A model generated the notes under the pieces. The model had not been told where the DNA came from. It saw only the letters and a program-made list of their open reading frames with translations, and did not search any database. 64,000 nt of DNA, from contig OY755182.1 of assembly GCA_963576735.1 (NCBI GenBank), positions 1,550,001-1,614,000 on the forward strand. Reading direction: 5' to 3'. The first letter of the stretch is position 1, and each line of letters opens with the position of its first letter. This DNA is from Bedellia somnulentella. Lineage: Eukaryota; Arthropoda; Insecta; Lepidoptera; Bedelliidae. The translations under genes were made by a program, and so were the position numbers. Of the stretch, positions 57,001 through 60,636 are shown in pieces.

Positions 57001-58500
57001 CTCTTTCGCTCTGGTTGCATGGATTCGGAGTCTCTGCTCTAGCCTGCGACGTACTTGGTTTATCATTGCTAGCTACACTCAACTGATCATACACACTCCT
57101 TTCCGTTGTTTCCCCTGCTTGCTCTGATGCTAAACGATTTAAATAGTTTTTGATTCCCGAATATAGCTGTTCTGCCTTGTCAAATTCCCGACGAGCGAAA
57201 TAAGGACGCTCTTTATCCTCATACGGAATTAAGGATTTATGATTGGCAAGATACTCTATCCAATACGCTTCTAATGTTTCTAACTTCCGCTTGATATAGG
57301 TAGGGGCAGATTTTCGATCTGCTCCATCCTTTTTAATATTGTTAAATAGTTTTTCCATGATAGACAAAAGTTCAGATTGTGCATTGTAGATATCCTCCAT
57401 TGTTAAAAAATACTGATATTGATATTAATAGAAATAATTGGAAAGATCTTACTTCGTATCCGCCTTCAGTTACTCCAAACCTGATATTGATATTTCACTT
57501 TAGTCCAACACTACCCAATTCCGTCACTGGTTCACCACGAGTTTTTAGAGATTAATTTCCAAAACGCGAGGTCCCGCTACGGAGCTCGATGGACCAAAAA
57601 ATGTGCGGGTAAGTGTTGGTGATAGTTGATAATGATAATAATAAAACACGAGTCCACAGATGATAATAAATATACTGATAAAATTAACAAATTATGATAC
57701 AAATGATATTGATATGCGCGTCGCGATTGATAGATGATTTTGGACTGACTAATACGCGTTAACGCGGTTCGACCTAAAACTAAGTATTGCTGACAAAGGT
57801 GTTCGAGTGCATTGCACCGAACAGTTATTTATCATGTTAGTCTTGAAACTCATACAGAAGCTCTGTTTATTTTGAAAATCATAAATATAAGTTTAAATAT
57901 AAGCAAGTTAGACGTATATCGTTTCAAAAAATGTATGAAAGGGAATTAACTATTGATGCAATGTGAAATGCAACAGTGAGCAAGTTTTCATTTATTTATA
58001 AAAAACATCAGCTTTTACAAAAAAAAACATATTAATGTGTAAATTTTAAAGACGCTCATTTTCAACATTTTACTAACAATCAAACCTTTTTTGTTTGTAG
58101 AGTTAACATATACTCACGGCTATAAATCCCATGAAGGGGAAGCAAGAGCTAGGGAATTAAAAATTCCTCAGCCACTTTTGGAAGTTGCGTGGGGAAAAGA
58201 TGGTGAAATAAAGGTTTTTGGTGATGGGTCTCCAACCGCATCGCCCAAAAATCTCTCTAAAGCCCCAATACCGTTAGTCGTCTCTTACGTACACCCACTG
58301 GAAGAAATGGGGTATTGCTATTCTAAGCCGACACTACACAGCACAGCACAGTTGAATAATGTTTATATAATTAAATAAATGCAGATAGATGTTATGACAA
58401 TCACCTGCAATATTTCATGGTCAGGCACAGTGACAATTTCCGCTTGAGTTCTGAATTGATACATCTCGTCCCCTTCTTGCTCGTAATACACTACAGCGTG
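32958..58500 (-). CDS. PIK3C3: Class III phosphatidylinositol 3-kinase (VPS34), 5' end outside window
   Basis: Makes PI3P on endosomes and autophagosome precursors, in complexes with VPS15 and Beclin-1. Twelve exons, in order: 58500-58405, 48785-48613, 44180-44113, 43811-43706, 42479-42373, 41892-41788, 39674-39557, 38780-38599, 37840-37208, 36329-36116, 34041-33934, 33081-32958. All junctions are GT-AG and every phase agrees, giving 677 residues; human PIK3C3 has 887, so about 210 N-terminal residues (most of the C2 domain) are missing. Order: end of C2, linker, helical PIK domain, acidic linker, kinase with '[11 protein letters not shown]' (ATP lysine), 'GDRHLDNLL' and '[12 protein letters not shown]', C-terminal 'FAQYWRK'. 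Drosophila ortholog: Pi3K59F. The 9.6-kb intron between the first two visible exons contains the BEL element in the sense direction. Confidence 0.94.
33136..33365 (+). mobile_element. Family-A SINE with target duplication
   Basis: Full length, in the last PIK3C3 intron; 12-base repeats TATGTTGTAATA at 33124-33135 and 33366-33377. Confidence 0.92.
33412..33517 (+). mobile_element. Family-B SINE, 3' end only
   Basis: 'gaactctgaacatcaggtga', one TCACGTGA-type octamer, 'ctctgccaacccgttcggga' and 'ggcgtgaacgtttgagttt'. 5'-truncated. Confidence 0.85.
33715..33850. repeat. Dispersed repeat, also at 20940
   Basis: See 20940-21075; same orientation, about 80 percent alike by eye. Confidence 0.6.
33934..34041 (-). 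CDS. PIK3C3: PIK3C3 exon
   Basis: Encodes '[19 protein letters not shown]' and '[12 protein letters not shown]' of the kinase C-lobe. Phases 2 in, 2 out. Confidence 0.95.
34135..34224 (-). mobile_element. Family-A SINE, 5'-truncated, with 14-base target duplication
   Basis: Only the 3' ~90 bases. Repeats AGATGCTTTGATAC at 34121-34134 and 34225-34238. Absent from unit 2 of the tandem duplication, so it arrived after the duplication. Confidence 0.93.
34449..34690 (-). mobile_element. Family-A SINE shared by both duplication units (copy 1)
   Basis: Full length, same position in unit 2 (35222-35463), so inserted before the duplication. Confidence 0.9.
34766..35032. mobile_element. MITE T, TA target site, Tc1/mariner-like
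   Basis: TIRs starting TAGTAT and matching over ~30 bases further in (GACTCGYTGCAGACGCSGTC, ATAAATCAT). TA duplicated at 34764-34765 and 35033-35034; the empty site in unit 1 reads TTATTAGAAAG with one TA. Non-coding. Confidence 0.88.
35222..35463 (-). mobile_element. Family-A SINE shared by both duplication units (copy 2)
   Basis: Full length; orthologous to the copy at 34449-34690 within the duplication. Confidence 0.9.
35507..35802. mobile_element. MITE family F, uninterrupted copy
   Basis: 'ctctgaacatcgagaacgat' left and 'atcgttctcgatgtgtagag' right, the same interior as 4317-5008 without the SINE. About 296 bases gives the length of the element before nesting. Confidence 0.8.
35839..36083. 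mobile_element. MITE family G (foldback type)
   Basis: Outer arms 'tgtcgtaggatgatttgatg' and its reverse complement near 36055-36080, both followed by 'ttttttgcaaaaa'. An inner inverted pair GTCAGTTTTTATG / CATAAAAACTGAC at 35920-35975. Non-coding. Confidence 0.75.
36116..36329 (-). CDS. PIK3C3: PIK3C3 exon with catalytic and activation loops
   Basis: Encodes '[19 protein letters not shown]' with the catalytic DRH, and '[20 protein letters not shown]' with DFG and the class III activation loop. All key residues intact. Confidence 0.97.
36366..36504 (+). mobile_element. Family-B SINE head, decayed
   Basis: 'gtgatagctcagtcgg' A box and 'GGTTCAAATCCC' B box, then 'gcctacaccaatacgtg'. Body lost. 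Confidence 0.75.
36590..37044. mobile_element. MITE family D, second subfamily
   Basis: Same ends (AATAGGCTATTTGAC / GTCAAATAGCCCATT) but a different interior. Still has GTCACGTGAC (36742-36751) and two TGACGTCA sites. Confidence 0.8.
37208..37840 (-). CDS. PIK3C3: PIK3C3 largest exon, kinase N-lobe
   Basis: 211 residues. From the acidic-linker end '[18 protein letters not shown]' through '[20 protein letters not shown]', '[20 protein letters not shown]', '[20 protein letters not shown]' to '[13 protein letters not shown]'. Lysine of FKYGDD is the ATP-binding lysine. Acceptor TTCCAG, donor GTAAGT. Confidence 0.97.
38298..38540 (-). mobile_element. Family-A SINE
   Basis: Full length, 'catacatatacccacggcta' to 'ctaagccgacactacacagc', close to the consensus. 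Confidence 0.92.
38599..38780 (-). CDS. PIK3C3: PIK3C3 exon, helical domain end
   Basis: Encodes '[20 protein letters not shown]', '[19 protein letters not shown]'. 'LANYLYWY' is the hallmark of the PIK helical domain. Confidence 0.95.
38995..39041. repeat. (TA)n microsatellite
   Basis: About 20 uninterrupted TA units. Confidence 0.95.
39220..39473 (+). mobile_element. Family-A SINE with target duplication
   Basis: Full length; 11-base repeats GTTTTAATAAA at 39209-39219 and 39474-39484. Confidence 0.9.
39557..39674 (-). CDS. PIK3C3: PIK3C3 exon, acidic linker
   Basis: Encodes a low-conservation acidic stretch ('[20 protein letters not shown]'). It is assigned by frame continuity with both neighbours (phases 1 in, 2 out) and by its place, where human PIK3C3 also has a Ser-rich variable linker. 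Confidence 0.85.
39720..40020 (-). mobile_element. RTE-type non-LTR element, 3' end with C-terminal RT codons
   Basis: On the minus strand an 88-codon open frame (40020-39754) contains '[15 protein letters not shown]', '[17 protein letters not shown]' and '[15 protein letters not shown]', the typical C-terminus of RTE reverse transcriptases. The 3' UTR has hairpin GTCCCTGCTGAGGGAC, then 'gtcaggatggatgtatgtat'. Severely 5'-truncated. Confidence 0.88.
40048..40475. mobile_element. MITE family D, right end decayed
   Basis: Left end 'aataggttttttgactaagt', then the family-D interior including GTCACGTGAC (40336-40345). The right TIR is replaced by 'tatttcactagtcttagcc', a foldback of the preceding ~25 bases. 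Confidence 0.85.
40476..41003. other. PIK3C3 intron, unassigned
   Basis: AT-rich, no repeat recognised. Confidence 0.3.
41004..41096 (+). mobile_element. Family-A SINE, 5'-truncated
   Basis: Last ~90 bases, 'gtccaaaagtggctgaggaa' to the (TATG)n tail. Confidence 0.85.
41097..41540. other. PIK3C3 intron, unassigned
   Basis: Nothing recognised. Confidence 0.3.
41541..41766 (+). mobile_element. Family-A SINE, short head truncation
   Basis: Starts at 'ctgtggcactaccccatttc' and lacks the first ~20 bases. Ends within 25 bases of an exon donor (41787). Confidence 0.88.
41788..41892 (-). CDS. PIK3C3: PIK3C3 exon
   Basis: Encodes '[20 protein letters not shown]' and '[14 protein letters not shown]' in the variable linker after the helical repeats. 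Assigned by phase continuity. Confidence 0.88.
42373..42479 (-). CDS. PIK3C3: PIK3C3 exon, helical domain
   Basis: Encodes '[20 protein letters not shown]' and '[15 protein letters not shown]', a highly conserved helical-domain block ('[11 protein letters not shown]'). Confidence 0.96.
42505..42910 (-). mobile_element. Possible non-LTR 3' UTR in reverse
   Basis: 'atcaaaatcaaaatctttat' repeat at the left edge, then AT-rich non-coding DNA with 'acatgacataatgtacataa'. The (ATCAAA)n-like start resembles a microsatellite tail of a retroposon. Tentative. Confidence 0.35.
43062..43318 (+). mobile_element. Family-A SINE
   Basis: Full length with an extended (TATG)n tail. The head reads 'gtgccggcttagaatgtcgc', the same variant as the copy at 33136, so a subfamily. 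Confidence 0.92.
43495..43683 (-). mobile_element. Family-A SINE, decayed
   Basis: 'ggtagccagtgcttggga', 'caatgggtctcgaatcgccc', 'gcgctattcttagcc'. Old copy close to an exon. Confidence 0.7.
43706..43811 (-). CDS. PIK3C3: PIK3C3 exon, helical domain
   Basis: Encodes '[20 protein letters not shown]' and '[14 protein letters not shown]'. '[12 protein letters not shown]' is diagnostic for VPS34. Confidence 0.97.
43976..44092 (+). mobile_element. Family-C short retroposon
   Basis: 'agatcgagaggtttgacagg', 'gatcgatggc', then CCCAATGGG and 'ggcgtgagtatgtgtatgta'. Ends about 20 bases from an exon donor. Confidence 0.7.
44113..44180 (-). CDS. PIK3C3: PIK3C3 small exon
   Basis: 68 bases, '[20 protein letters not shown]', start of the helical domain. 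Phase 2 in, 1 out. Confidence 0.95.
44430..44559. pseudogene. PIK3C3 exon-array copy 0, left part (TAG satellite plus exon end)
   Basis: TAG-rich satellite, then 44538-44559 'acctaaaattccataacaca', a decayed version of the donor end of the true exon at 48613 (acctaaagttccacagcaag). The copy is split here by the non-LTR insertion and resumes at 45695. Confidence 0.75.
44560..45694 (+). mobile_element. Non-LTR retrotransposon, 5'-truncated, with target duplication
   Basis: Jockey-superfamily element. It starts within the RT domain and ends in a (T)nTGAC-type tail. Near-perfect 9-base repeats ATAACACAT (44551-44559) and ATAACAGAT (45695-45703) flank it, with the pseudo-exon continuing on the right. 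Antisense to PIK3C3. Confidence 0.88.
44566..45318 (+). CDS. Non-LTR reverse transcriptase, C-terminal fragment
   Basis: 250 codons, intact frame. Begins at the '[19 protein letters not shown]' motif that follows the YADD box in jockey-type RTs, then '[17 protein letters not shown]', 'YGILLWG', '[11 protein letters not shown]' and 'FNKLPSDI'. The catalytic palm with YADD and the endonuclease are absent through 5' truncation, so it cannot be active alone. The apparent start codon is accidental. Confidence 0.9.
   Translation: MHWFTVNNLVLNAKKTKCIKFTLPNVRQVDANIVIDSEKVELVKETKFLGIIIDSKLQWGPHILTLSKRLSSAAYAVRKIREIADIETARIVYFSYFHSIMSYGILLWGKAADVHKVFVLQKRAIRSIYMLRSRYSLREKFKDIGILTVPCQYIFENLMYAKKNIGQFSKVSDRHTVNTRNKEKLNVPKWRLNKVSNSFMGLSLKMFNKLPSDILELPVASFKKAIKAMLLKKSYYSVQDFLNDKDQTRS
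45695..45812 (-). pseudogene. PIK3C3 exon-array copy 0, right part
   Basis: 'gcctgctagcgggtagcggc' and 'gcggtggcgggtacagctag' match the true exon (48630-48730) with several changes. Ends at 'gagagcaattcccaatata', the same breakpoint as copy 1. Confidence 0.85.
45813..46022. repeat. TAG-rich satellite (GTGTAG/GCGTAG)
   Basis: About 210 bases of imperfect GTGTAGYGTAG, ATAGTGTAG and GCGTAGCATAG units. The same satellite lies left of each exon copy and at 48421-48605 beside the true exon. Confidence 0.85.
46024..46137 (-). pseudogene. PIK3C3 exon-array copy 1
   Basis: 'cctaaagttccacaacaaat', 'cctgcctgctagcggg', 'tctctctgagccgcggtggg', 'cttgctctagcgggacagca'. The donor side is kept (GGAACTTTAG|GTAGGG in sense). 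An internal deletion removes the GCGGCGCGGTGGCGGG part. It breaks at 'caattcgcaatata', as copy 0 does. Confidence 0.88.
46138..48420 (+). mobile_element. CR1/L2-like non-LTR retrotransposon, 5'-truncated
   Basis: Open from about 46140 through a large RT-bearing frame, then a 3' UTR ('ttgtctggaagagatcgctt', 'ttagcgataagaccgcc', 'caataaagag') and (TTCTA)n at 48396-48420. It lies in the TAG satellite between exon copy 1 and the true exon. The 3' UTR matches the short fragments at 8071-8240 and 10520-10681. Antisense to PIK3C3. Confidence 0.88.
46197..48032 (+). CDS. Non-LTR reverse transcriptase (RT domain complete)
   Basis: About 611 codons without a stop; the frame stays open upstream to about 46140, so the GTG start is not real. 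Order: '[14 protein letters not shown]', '[20 protein letters not shown]', '[20 protein letters not shown]', '[15 protein letters not shown]', '[16 protein letters not shown]', '[14 protein letters not shown]', catalytic '[11 protein letters not shown]', '[12 protein letters not shown]', '[19 protein letters not shown]'. The AP endonuclease and any ORF1 are missing. All RT catalytic motifs are present. Confidence 0.93.
   Translation: MAIRNHCNRVCRDAQRYHIHDSVENGDPAKVWKFLRSLGVGKSRQDSIPKDLDLTSLNNHFTSTSTFDGIKKADTLQFLSTLPTPDYPPFTICQFSDCDVKRNIMSITSNATGGDSISRKMILPILDIIIPTITDILNNSITSGSFPTVWKEAQVTPIPKKVNPKSFSEYRPISILPFLSKVLERLVHRQLNDFLTKNDLLNPFQSGFRPSHSTVTALVKITDDIRLGMDKGLLNVLSLLDFSSAFNSVDFDILLALLRSINISPTVIDWFRSYLQGRRQRIRIEDSYSPWCDLIAGVPQGGVLSPLLFAIFINSISHQLTSSYHLYADDLQIYTQANLDQLNMSIGLINGDLERILRWSEAYGLAVNPNKSQIIIVGSSRMISRIDYKSLPPVLFDGKSISFSPVVRNLGIMIDCNLSWVPQLESVSRRMFASAGSLRRLRNFLPTATKTALAQSLLLPILDYADTCYLDLTEEQLNKLERLQNLCIRFVFGLRKYDHVSVYRSKLKWLPIRLRRNAHTLSLLYSILFNPATPFYLKERFQFLSSSHNLNLRSDHNLQLTIPSHSTNFYGSSFSVHAVQLWNALPVEVRLAKSLNVFKDLVKQHYLTEAL
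48421..48605. repeat. TAG-rich satellite next to the true PIK3C3 exon
   Basis: 'gtgtagtttagtgaaatgga' and 'gcgtagcgtagtgtagcgta' units up to within 10 bases of the splice donor. Confidence 0.85.
48613..48785 (-). CDS. PIK3C3: PIK3C3 exon, functional parent of the exon array
   Basis: Encodes '[20 protein letters not shown]', '[19 protein letters not shown]' and 'RQDLLWNFR'. 'ENLVESK..RL.R' and 'DL.W.FR' are VPS34 blocks between C2 and the helical domain. Strongly GC-rich compared with the surrounding intron. Donor GTGAGA, phase 2. Confidence 0.96.
48894..49021. mobile_element. Palindromic MITE, family H, second copy
   Basis: 'cgatcgatttctgaattgag' left and 'ctcaattcagaaatcgggcg' right; same hairpin as 8369-8506 with a few changes. 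Confidence 0.82.
49022..49255. other. PIK3C3 intron between the family-H MITE and the BEL element
   Basis: AT-rich; nothing recognised. Confidence 0.3.
49261..49482 (-). repeat. 3' LTR of the BEL/Pao element
   Basis: 222 bases. Contains the 12-base palindrome CGCGTTAACGCG. No AATAAA on the sense strand. Confidence 0.96.
49673..57400 (-). CDS. Gag-Pol-Env-like polyprotein of the BEL/Pao element
   Basis: 2575 codons, no stop. Approximate order by residue: coiled Gag with DUF1759-like region (1-480); Cys/His knuckles starting 'CPLCKLDHG' (505-570); aspartic protease with 'LIDQGSQ' (637); RT with YMDD box (1035); RNase H; integrase with HHCC finger (1515-1560), 'DNGTNF' (1653) and a following Glu (1708); DUF5641-type tail; hydrophobic segment (about 1912-1930), possibly an internal signal peptide; then a surface-protein-like domain with a furin-type RRRR site followed by a glycine-rich hydrophobic stretch (about 2037-2055), coiled coil, a membrane segment (about 2460-2483) and a cytoplasmic tail with ISDRV repeats. 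The last part resembles baculovirus F / errantivirus envelope proteins. How Env is released from the fused frame (splicing or proteolysis) is not visible. Confidence 0.93.
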   Translation of the reverse strand: MEDIYNAQSELLSIMEKLFNNIKKDGADRKSAPTYIKRKLETLEAYWIEYLANHKSLIPYEDKERPYFARREFDKAEQLYSGIKNYLNRLASEQAGETTERSVYDQLSVASNDKPSTSQARAETPNPCNQSERAGNTRSGGLQQQDDFMEEKYREATYSNIINKRSTGAFSRLDEMLNKQSINFKALMRTVKGINIDTIAEKWKFEDTLKQLQSRWSVIDSLHWEIEAIVDSEDESYEESFTYHENIYNKLKEEINIKLWSVSHREYITPQIDIPVFTGNYHQWVSFKNLFMEAVHLNPSLSKSQKMQYLKGKIRGDAERLIQHLQISSENYTTCWDILNHRYENKKLIFSSHLNIILNLPNLQHQSLIQIKKLHDTTKESLNAIKNLGVDISTWDPIIVHILAQKLDNETHADYVESLKQPRELPNLQELLEFLENKFTMLEQSRRKQDIPQKETYLNSNNYSGYPKKPHAMNANAYNKYPTYHRNSQSPKQFNKSYHVTAPIIKCPLCKLDHGLFSCQKFIEQSNEMKLRTLTRLDICKNCLYSHYGKPCFSVRRCRICGDCHNTLIHDATVRRPTTSNPASSNIRPIYRNQQNDSQVRTSHVTQENASEILLSTAMIKVRANDGSYKVMRALIDQGSQISLITEHAAQQLGLKRQHCKGVIFGVGENESNCKGKLNITIESIYNNFSLNIEVLIMNQLIKNLPNSSLPKQNWSHIYNIDLADKEFYISRPVDLLLGADIYSSIMQEGLIRGRSQYEPLAQRTQLGWLLCGKIQSFHCNVILTQIQDIKNFWEIEDISDKPELSSEDQKCIEYYQETTRRRPDGRYEVRIPMREGYEKELGSSKALAVAQFNNLKKSLIKRPELTKQYEDFMKEYIDLNHMKISYNDPSNTQCYLPHHAVLRAESSTTKVRVVFNASAKTTSGNSLNDLMHKGPNLQLDLQSLILKFRQYRYAYTADIEKMYRQIMINENDQSLQKIVWRDSFNHKLTDYQLMTVTYGTKAAPFLAMMTLKRLATDEKQNYPEAAKIVEKSMYMDDLVHGCDDIFQGQKHIYQLNQLLKAGGFTLRKWSSNEPQLLKNLREDINHSNDLYYFKFDSSSKTLGVQWNTNEDQFSFQHNINVQPVTKITKRKLLAEISKIFDPLGWIAPVVTKLKLLFQAVWRENLKWDDELPSKLKMEWLKMKEDINNINDIKIPRWIGTSQGVKFEIHGYCDASTKAYAAVLYARVIKEFQCSVVLIAAKTKLVPYNKSVSLPRLELCGAELLAKLTKKVMECFSNYEIKLYGWCDSMVVLGWLHGDQNRWKPFVTNRVKKIKEVIPADYWNYIKTNDNPADAASRGLTFSQLKNQSLWWKGPTYLSELSEINYQRINYSTNHEIKRSCNVVIKQNNISIINQLLEKYNSFTKVILILAWVIRALTPCRVQRPTYVTLPELNAAKLRIVKHIQYCEFSDDINNLKKKQTVNTNSKLLNLQPYLDSTGILRVGGRLRNADLPFETKHPMIIPHNHRLTQLIIDQAHELTYHGGVKLTLSTIRRKFWIVGGVNVTKKQLRNCVICRKNKPELNAQRMGDLPEARCNPAPPFYHTGVDYTGFVDIKLNKGRGAKTTKGYIAVFICMVTKAVHLELVSELTSEAFLAALRRMAARRGTPRYIYSDNGTNFIKANRVLQEGYDQLKHIFNDTFLKEITEMKIEFRFNAQTWASAGGLWEKAVGSLKYHLKRVVGSQKLTFEEYSTLLSQLEACLNSRPLCNLTENIEDLECLTPAHFLNGRVGGDVIETAEDARTRWNLITRSFKDIWKHWKSEYLVQLSAKSKWLKQRKNIEIGDVVIIHEENLPAGKWAMGRVVEVHPGSDGLVRVVTLKTKNGYLKRPITKISLLPLSTKTENNQNTKAINKKAKSEDTNRPPIKVKQNTQKTSFISMAISLLLFMTILSPSEAMFTLSKFDHNNKSLYFDPVANLRLIRDDWTMISYFNMAPYWEGFRATEKYLIYLQKICAIIQDHTRCNMILKQLEHDQKELQYYNELLLNQAFETREGFHSRQRRRRGLIDGVGYVANSLFGILDERFAEKYTQDIKLLKENTKHIYTLYKNQTSVIEAEYNLLKRTEEIMTNQHKTISKHLYKLDTSIDNVTLQVSRLTISEDFSLTSITAVNIISNLRRAQDALLSTLLDIYHGRFNIHLLSPEQFRKELQIISSQLTNDLTLPIEDISSGYHEIYKLLSVKSRITNDYVIFEIKFPLISRDNFQLYKLIAVPHNINDRMIQIIPRASHVAMNLPKDAYIDTNNYELQQCLHQRKVYLCKLNSPIKQMSAEENFCKLDNNGNCQIQTTTCMDQWFELTEPSTYLYFHCYLYTMRIICDHDIKTIQLENSGIIRLENKCIAKGRDFTFYSNIPQTNTLNISHQMIYDFEIAPINHFLNLTMPTAYNYSTSDTNLSTSLSDVKQKIELLKHEDMNEDIELSGHDIHQYVVSYMGVAGAVGLAVAVWWRRRGSPGRAPRAEPQQQTELSVISDRVISDRVISDRVLSDSVFSDSVISARKQSTADRQPSGYVLSEQSQSMVDIATSPIITKRVYIDVEDSRV
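57401..57601 (-). promoter_or_regulatory. Leader of the BEL element with primer-binding site
   Basis: 201 bases between the 5' LTR and the ATG. The PBS candidate (57596 down to about 57579) begins TGGTCCATCGAG on the minus strand after a TTTTT spacer. The tRNA was not identified. Confidence 0.6.
57602..57823 (-). repeat. 5' LTR of the BEL/Pao element
   Basis: Reads as identical to 49261-49482. Expected to hold the element's promoter; no TATA box assigned. Confidence 0.96.
57829..58105. other. PIK3C3 intron
   Basis: AT-rich; nothing recognised. Confidence 0.3.
58106..58342 (-). mobile_element. Family-A SINE
   Basis: Near full length, 'catatactcacggctataaa' to 'ctaagccgacactacacagc', 62 bases from the exon donor. 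Confidence 0.9.
58405..58500 (-). CDS. PIK3C3: PIK3C3 exon, end of C2 domain (first visible exon)
   Basis: 32 codons, phase 0 both ends: '[20 protein letters not shown]', '[12 protein letters not shown]'. Matches the VYYE.DGD block just before 'ENLVESK' in VPS34. Earlier exons (C2 core and start codon) are not in the remaining 5.5 kb. Confidence 0.93.
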
Positions 58501-58635
58501 CTGGAAAGATCAAAACAATTAGCAATTCAAATTGCAGAGTTCAAATTGAATTTCAGGTATTAATAAATTAATGGCTTATTGAAGTAAAAGCTGATGGATG
58601 AAGACCAGCAGAGTAAGGTGATAGAATTACTAAAA

Positions 58636-58890
58636 CATAACATAACATAAACGTTCACGCCAAATATCCCCGAAGGGGTTGGCAGAGGTACTAATACTTC
58701 GGAACATCACGTGACATTGTCACCTAGTGTTCAGAGTGCCCACGTTTTGCATGCTCAGTGTAGTCACGTGATAGGGGGCAGGCCTATCGCCGTTTTGTTC
58801 GAATACACTGTCACATGACTAAGTACAACTCAGTCATGTGGGTTTCCTCACGATGTTTTCCCTCACCGTTAACAACCGTGATAAATTATT
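58636..58890 (-). mobile_element. Family-B SINE, head lost
   Basis: (ACATA)n tail, hairpin CCCCGAAGGGG, octamer TCACGTGA, ends 'gttaacaaccgtgataaatt'. Confidence 0.9.
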
Positions 58891-59139
58891 ATTACTAAAA
58901 ATTAGACGGAAATATAAGCCAAAACCTCCGGAATCATTCACGAGCTACCTTTGTTAAGGTTGGCGTTGTTATGTTTGTAAATTTTGGAAACTGACCGGAC
59001 AGAATACAGATGGCCTTCAATAACGCTAATGAACTTGTAAATTATCAATGTTTTCGGTCAATTATCAACGCTCATTAGAGTAGGCAGAGACTATTTGTAT
59101 GACCCCGACAAAATCCTTTATTCCCAATTGTCTCATACA

Positions 59140-59560
59140 TACTTTCGTGGTTACGTCGTGGGAACAGGTTCAAGCGTGGTACCGTTCCGGCAGCCTCCTG
59201 CCCCCTGAAGGCTGCAACACCGTTACTAGATATTTATATTTCACGAGTAGCTCCACAGATGACGCACAATGATATCTTGCGTCACATAGAGCAGACGAGC
59301 CTCGGTCCTATAACCGTGCTCAACATTTCACGTCTGGAGCCCAGTAGGCCTTAACTTCAAATCCTATTGGCTCCAGGTTCCCGCAGTCCACGAGAAGATT
59401 CTGCTAGGAGAGAATTTTTGGCCTGAGGGAATAGTGTTCCGGCGCTTCAGGGCTGCGCATCAGAAGTCAAAGCCTCTGCCTACTACTTTGTAAAATACTA
59501 AGTTTTACTAATATTATATGGGCCTTGTTGCCTGAAATAAATGATTTATTTTATTATATA
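59140..59560 (+). mobile_element. 3' UTR of a non-LTR retrotransposon
   Basis: GC-richer than its surroundings; ends 'gggccttgttgcctgaaata' and 'aatgatttattttatt', a 3' terminus I recognise from insect non-LTR elements. No protein motif seen. Confidence 0.5.
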
Positions 59561-60049
59561 GTAATTATGCTTTTTTTCACCCTTCAGATTCTTTCCGAAC
59601 GTTTTCTATTATCTAATCTTCAATTGAACATCGTACAAAGCCGTCCCTTACTCACAATAATACCCAAATTAGATGGCTCTATAGTGTTTAAAACGTGATA
59701 GCTGCCGTAACAATCATCATTAAATTTGACGACTTGTTGTTAATGAACTTGATAATTCAATATTCATTCATAAAATCATAAGAATGTGATTTCGTGTCCA
59801 CCACATGCGAGACAGTGTTAGAATCATTGGGTAACATATACAATTGTGATCGATTAAGAAATTATTCTAACGAGTCTATTTGGTCGATTAATTACTTTAT
59901 ACCTTAATATGGCGACGAGGAAAAATATCTAATCGAATCTAAAAATCAAATAATGCTATTCTTTACCGACACTAGAAAAATGTTACTTTCAAATAAGTAT
60001 GTATAAATGAGATTCCTATATGCAGTCGGAAGAATAAAAGGGCATATAC
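59561..60049. other. PIK3C3 intron, unassigned
   Basis: AT-rich; nothing recognised. Confidence 0.3.
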
Positions 60050-60150
60050 AATTATTGATGACTGTAGACGAAGATCGAGAGGTTTGCCAGTAGCGATCGA
60101 TAGTCTCTACCCACCCCTATAAGAGATAATGGCGTAATCATATAAGTGTA
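60050..60150 (+). mobile_element. Family-C retroposon, decayed
   Basis: 'agatcgagaggtttgccagt', 'gatcgatagtctctacccac', 'ataatggcgtaatcatataa'. Confidence 0.55.
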
Positions 60151-60375
60151 CTTATAGGACCCTTTCTCCACAAAATCCGGAATATAAATGCGTAGGAGAC
60201 CCCGAAAAAGACAACTGTAAGTTCCTCAAAGAGAAATGACCCAAGTGGATATATCTTAATAACCAGTTTCGTGAGTGCAGAGTTGAATGCTCTATACGCT
60301 GCACTTCGGTTATACATCTCTGCGGTAATCATGTTTATTCACTTTAATTTACAACTTTATTAATTTAAATTACAT

Positions 60376-60636
60376 ATAACATTAACATAAACGTTCACGC
60401 CGAATATCCCCGAAGGGGTTGGCAGAGGTACTAATCCTTCTGAACATCACGTGACTTTGTCACCTGGTGATCAGAGTACCCACGTTTTGCATGGACAGTG
60501 TACTCACGTGATAGGGGGCTGGCCTATCGCCGATTTGTACGAACACACTGTCACATGAATATATATAAGTACAACTAAGCCATGTGGGTTTCCTCACGAT
60601 GTTTTCCCTCACCGTTAACAACCGTGATAAATTATA
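60376..60636 (-). mobile_element. Family-B SINE
   Basis: Tail and body, two TCACGTGA octamers, ending 'accgtgataaattata'; head missing because the next copy begins here. Confidence 0.9.

Larger units (their letters stand above)
49261..57823 (-). mobile_element. Complete BEL/Pao LTR retrotransposon with envelope-like domain
   Basis: 8563 bases. LTRs 49261-49482 and 57602-57823 (222 bases, read as identical, TG...CA ends on the minus strand), flanked by 5-base target repeats GTTAT (49256-49260 and 57824-57828). A primer-binding candidate beginning TGGTCC lies 5 bases inside the 5' LTR. One uninterrupted frame fills the interior. Identical LTRs and an open frame point to a recent insertion. Same strand as PIK3C3, in a 9.6-kb intron. 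The one-frame layout is also known for Drosophila roo (recalled). Confidence 0.96.

Noticed and set aside
58091..58378. 95-codon open frame
   Set aside because: It reads through a family-A SINE; similar frames appear in other copies (10230-10442, 11382-11564, 17120-17386, 32935-33294).
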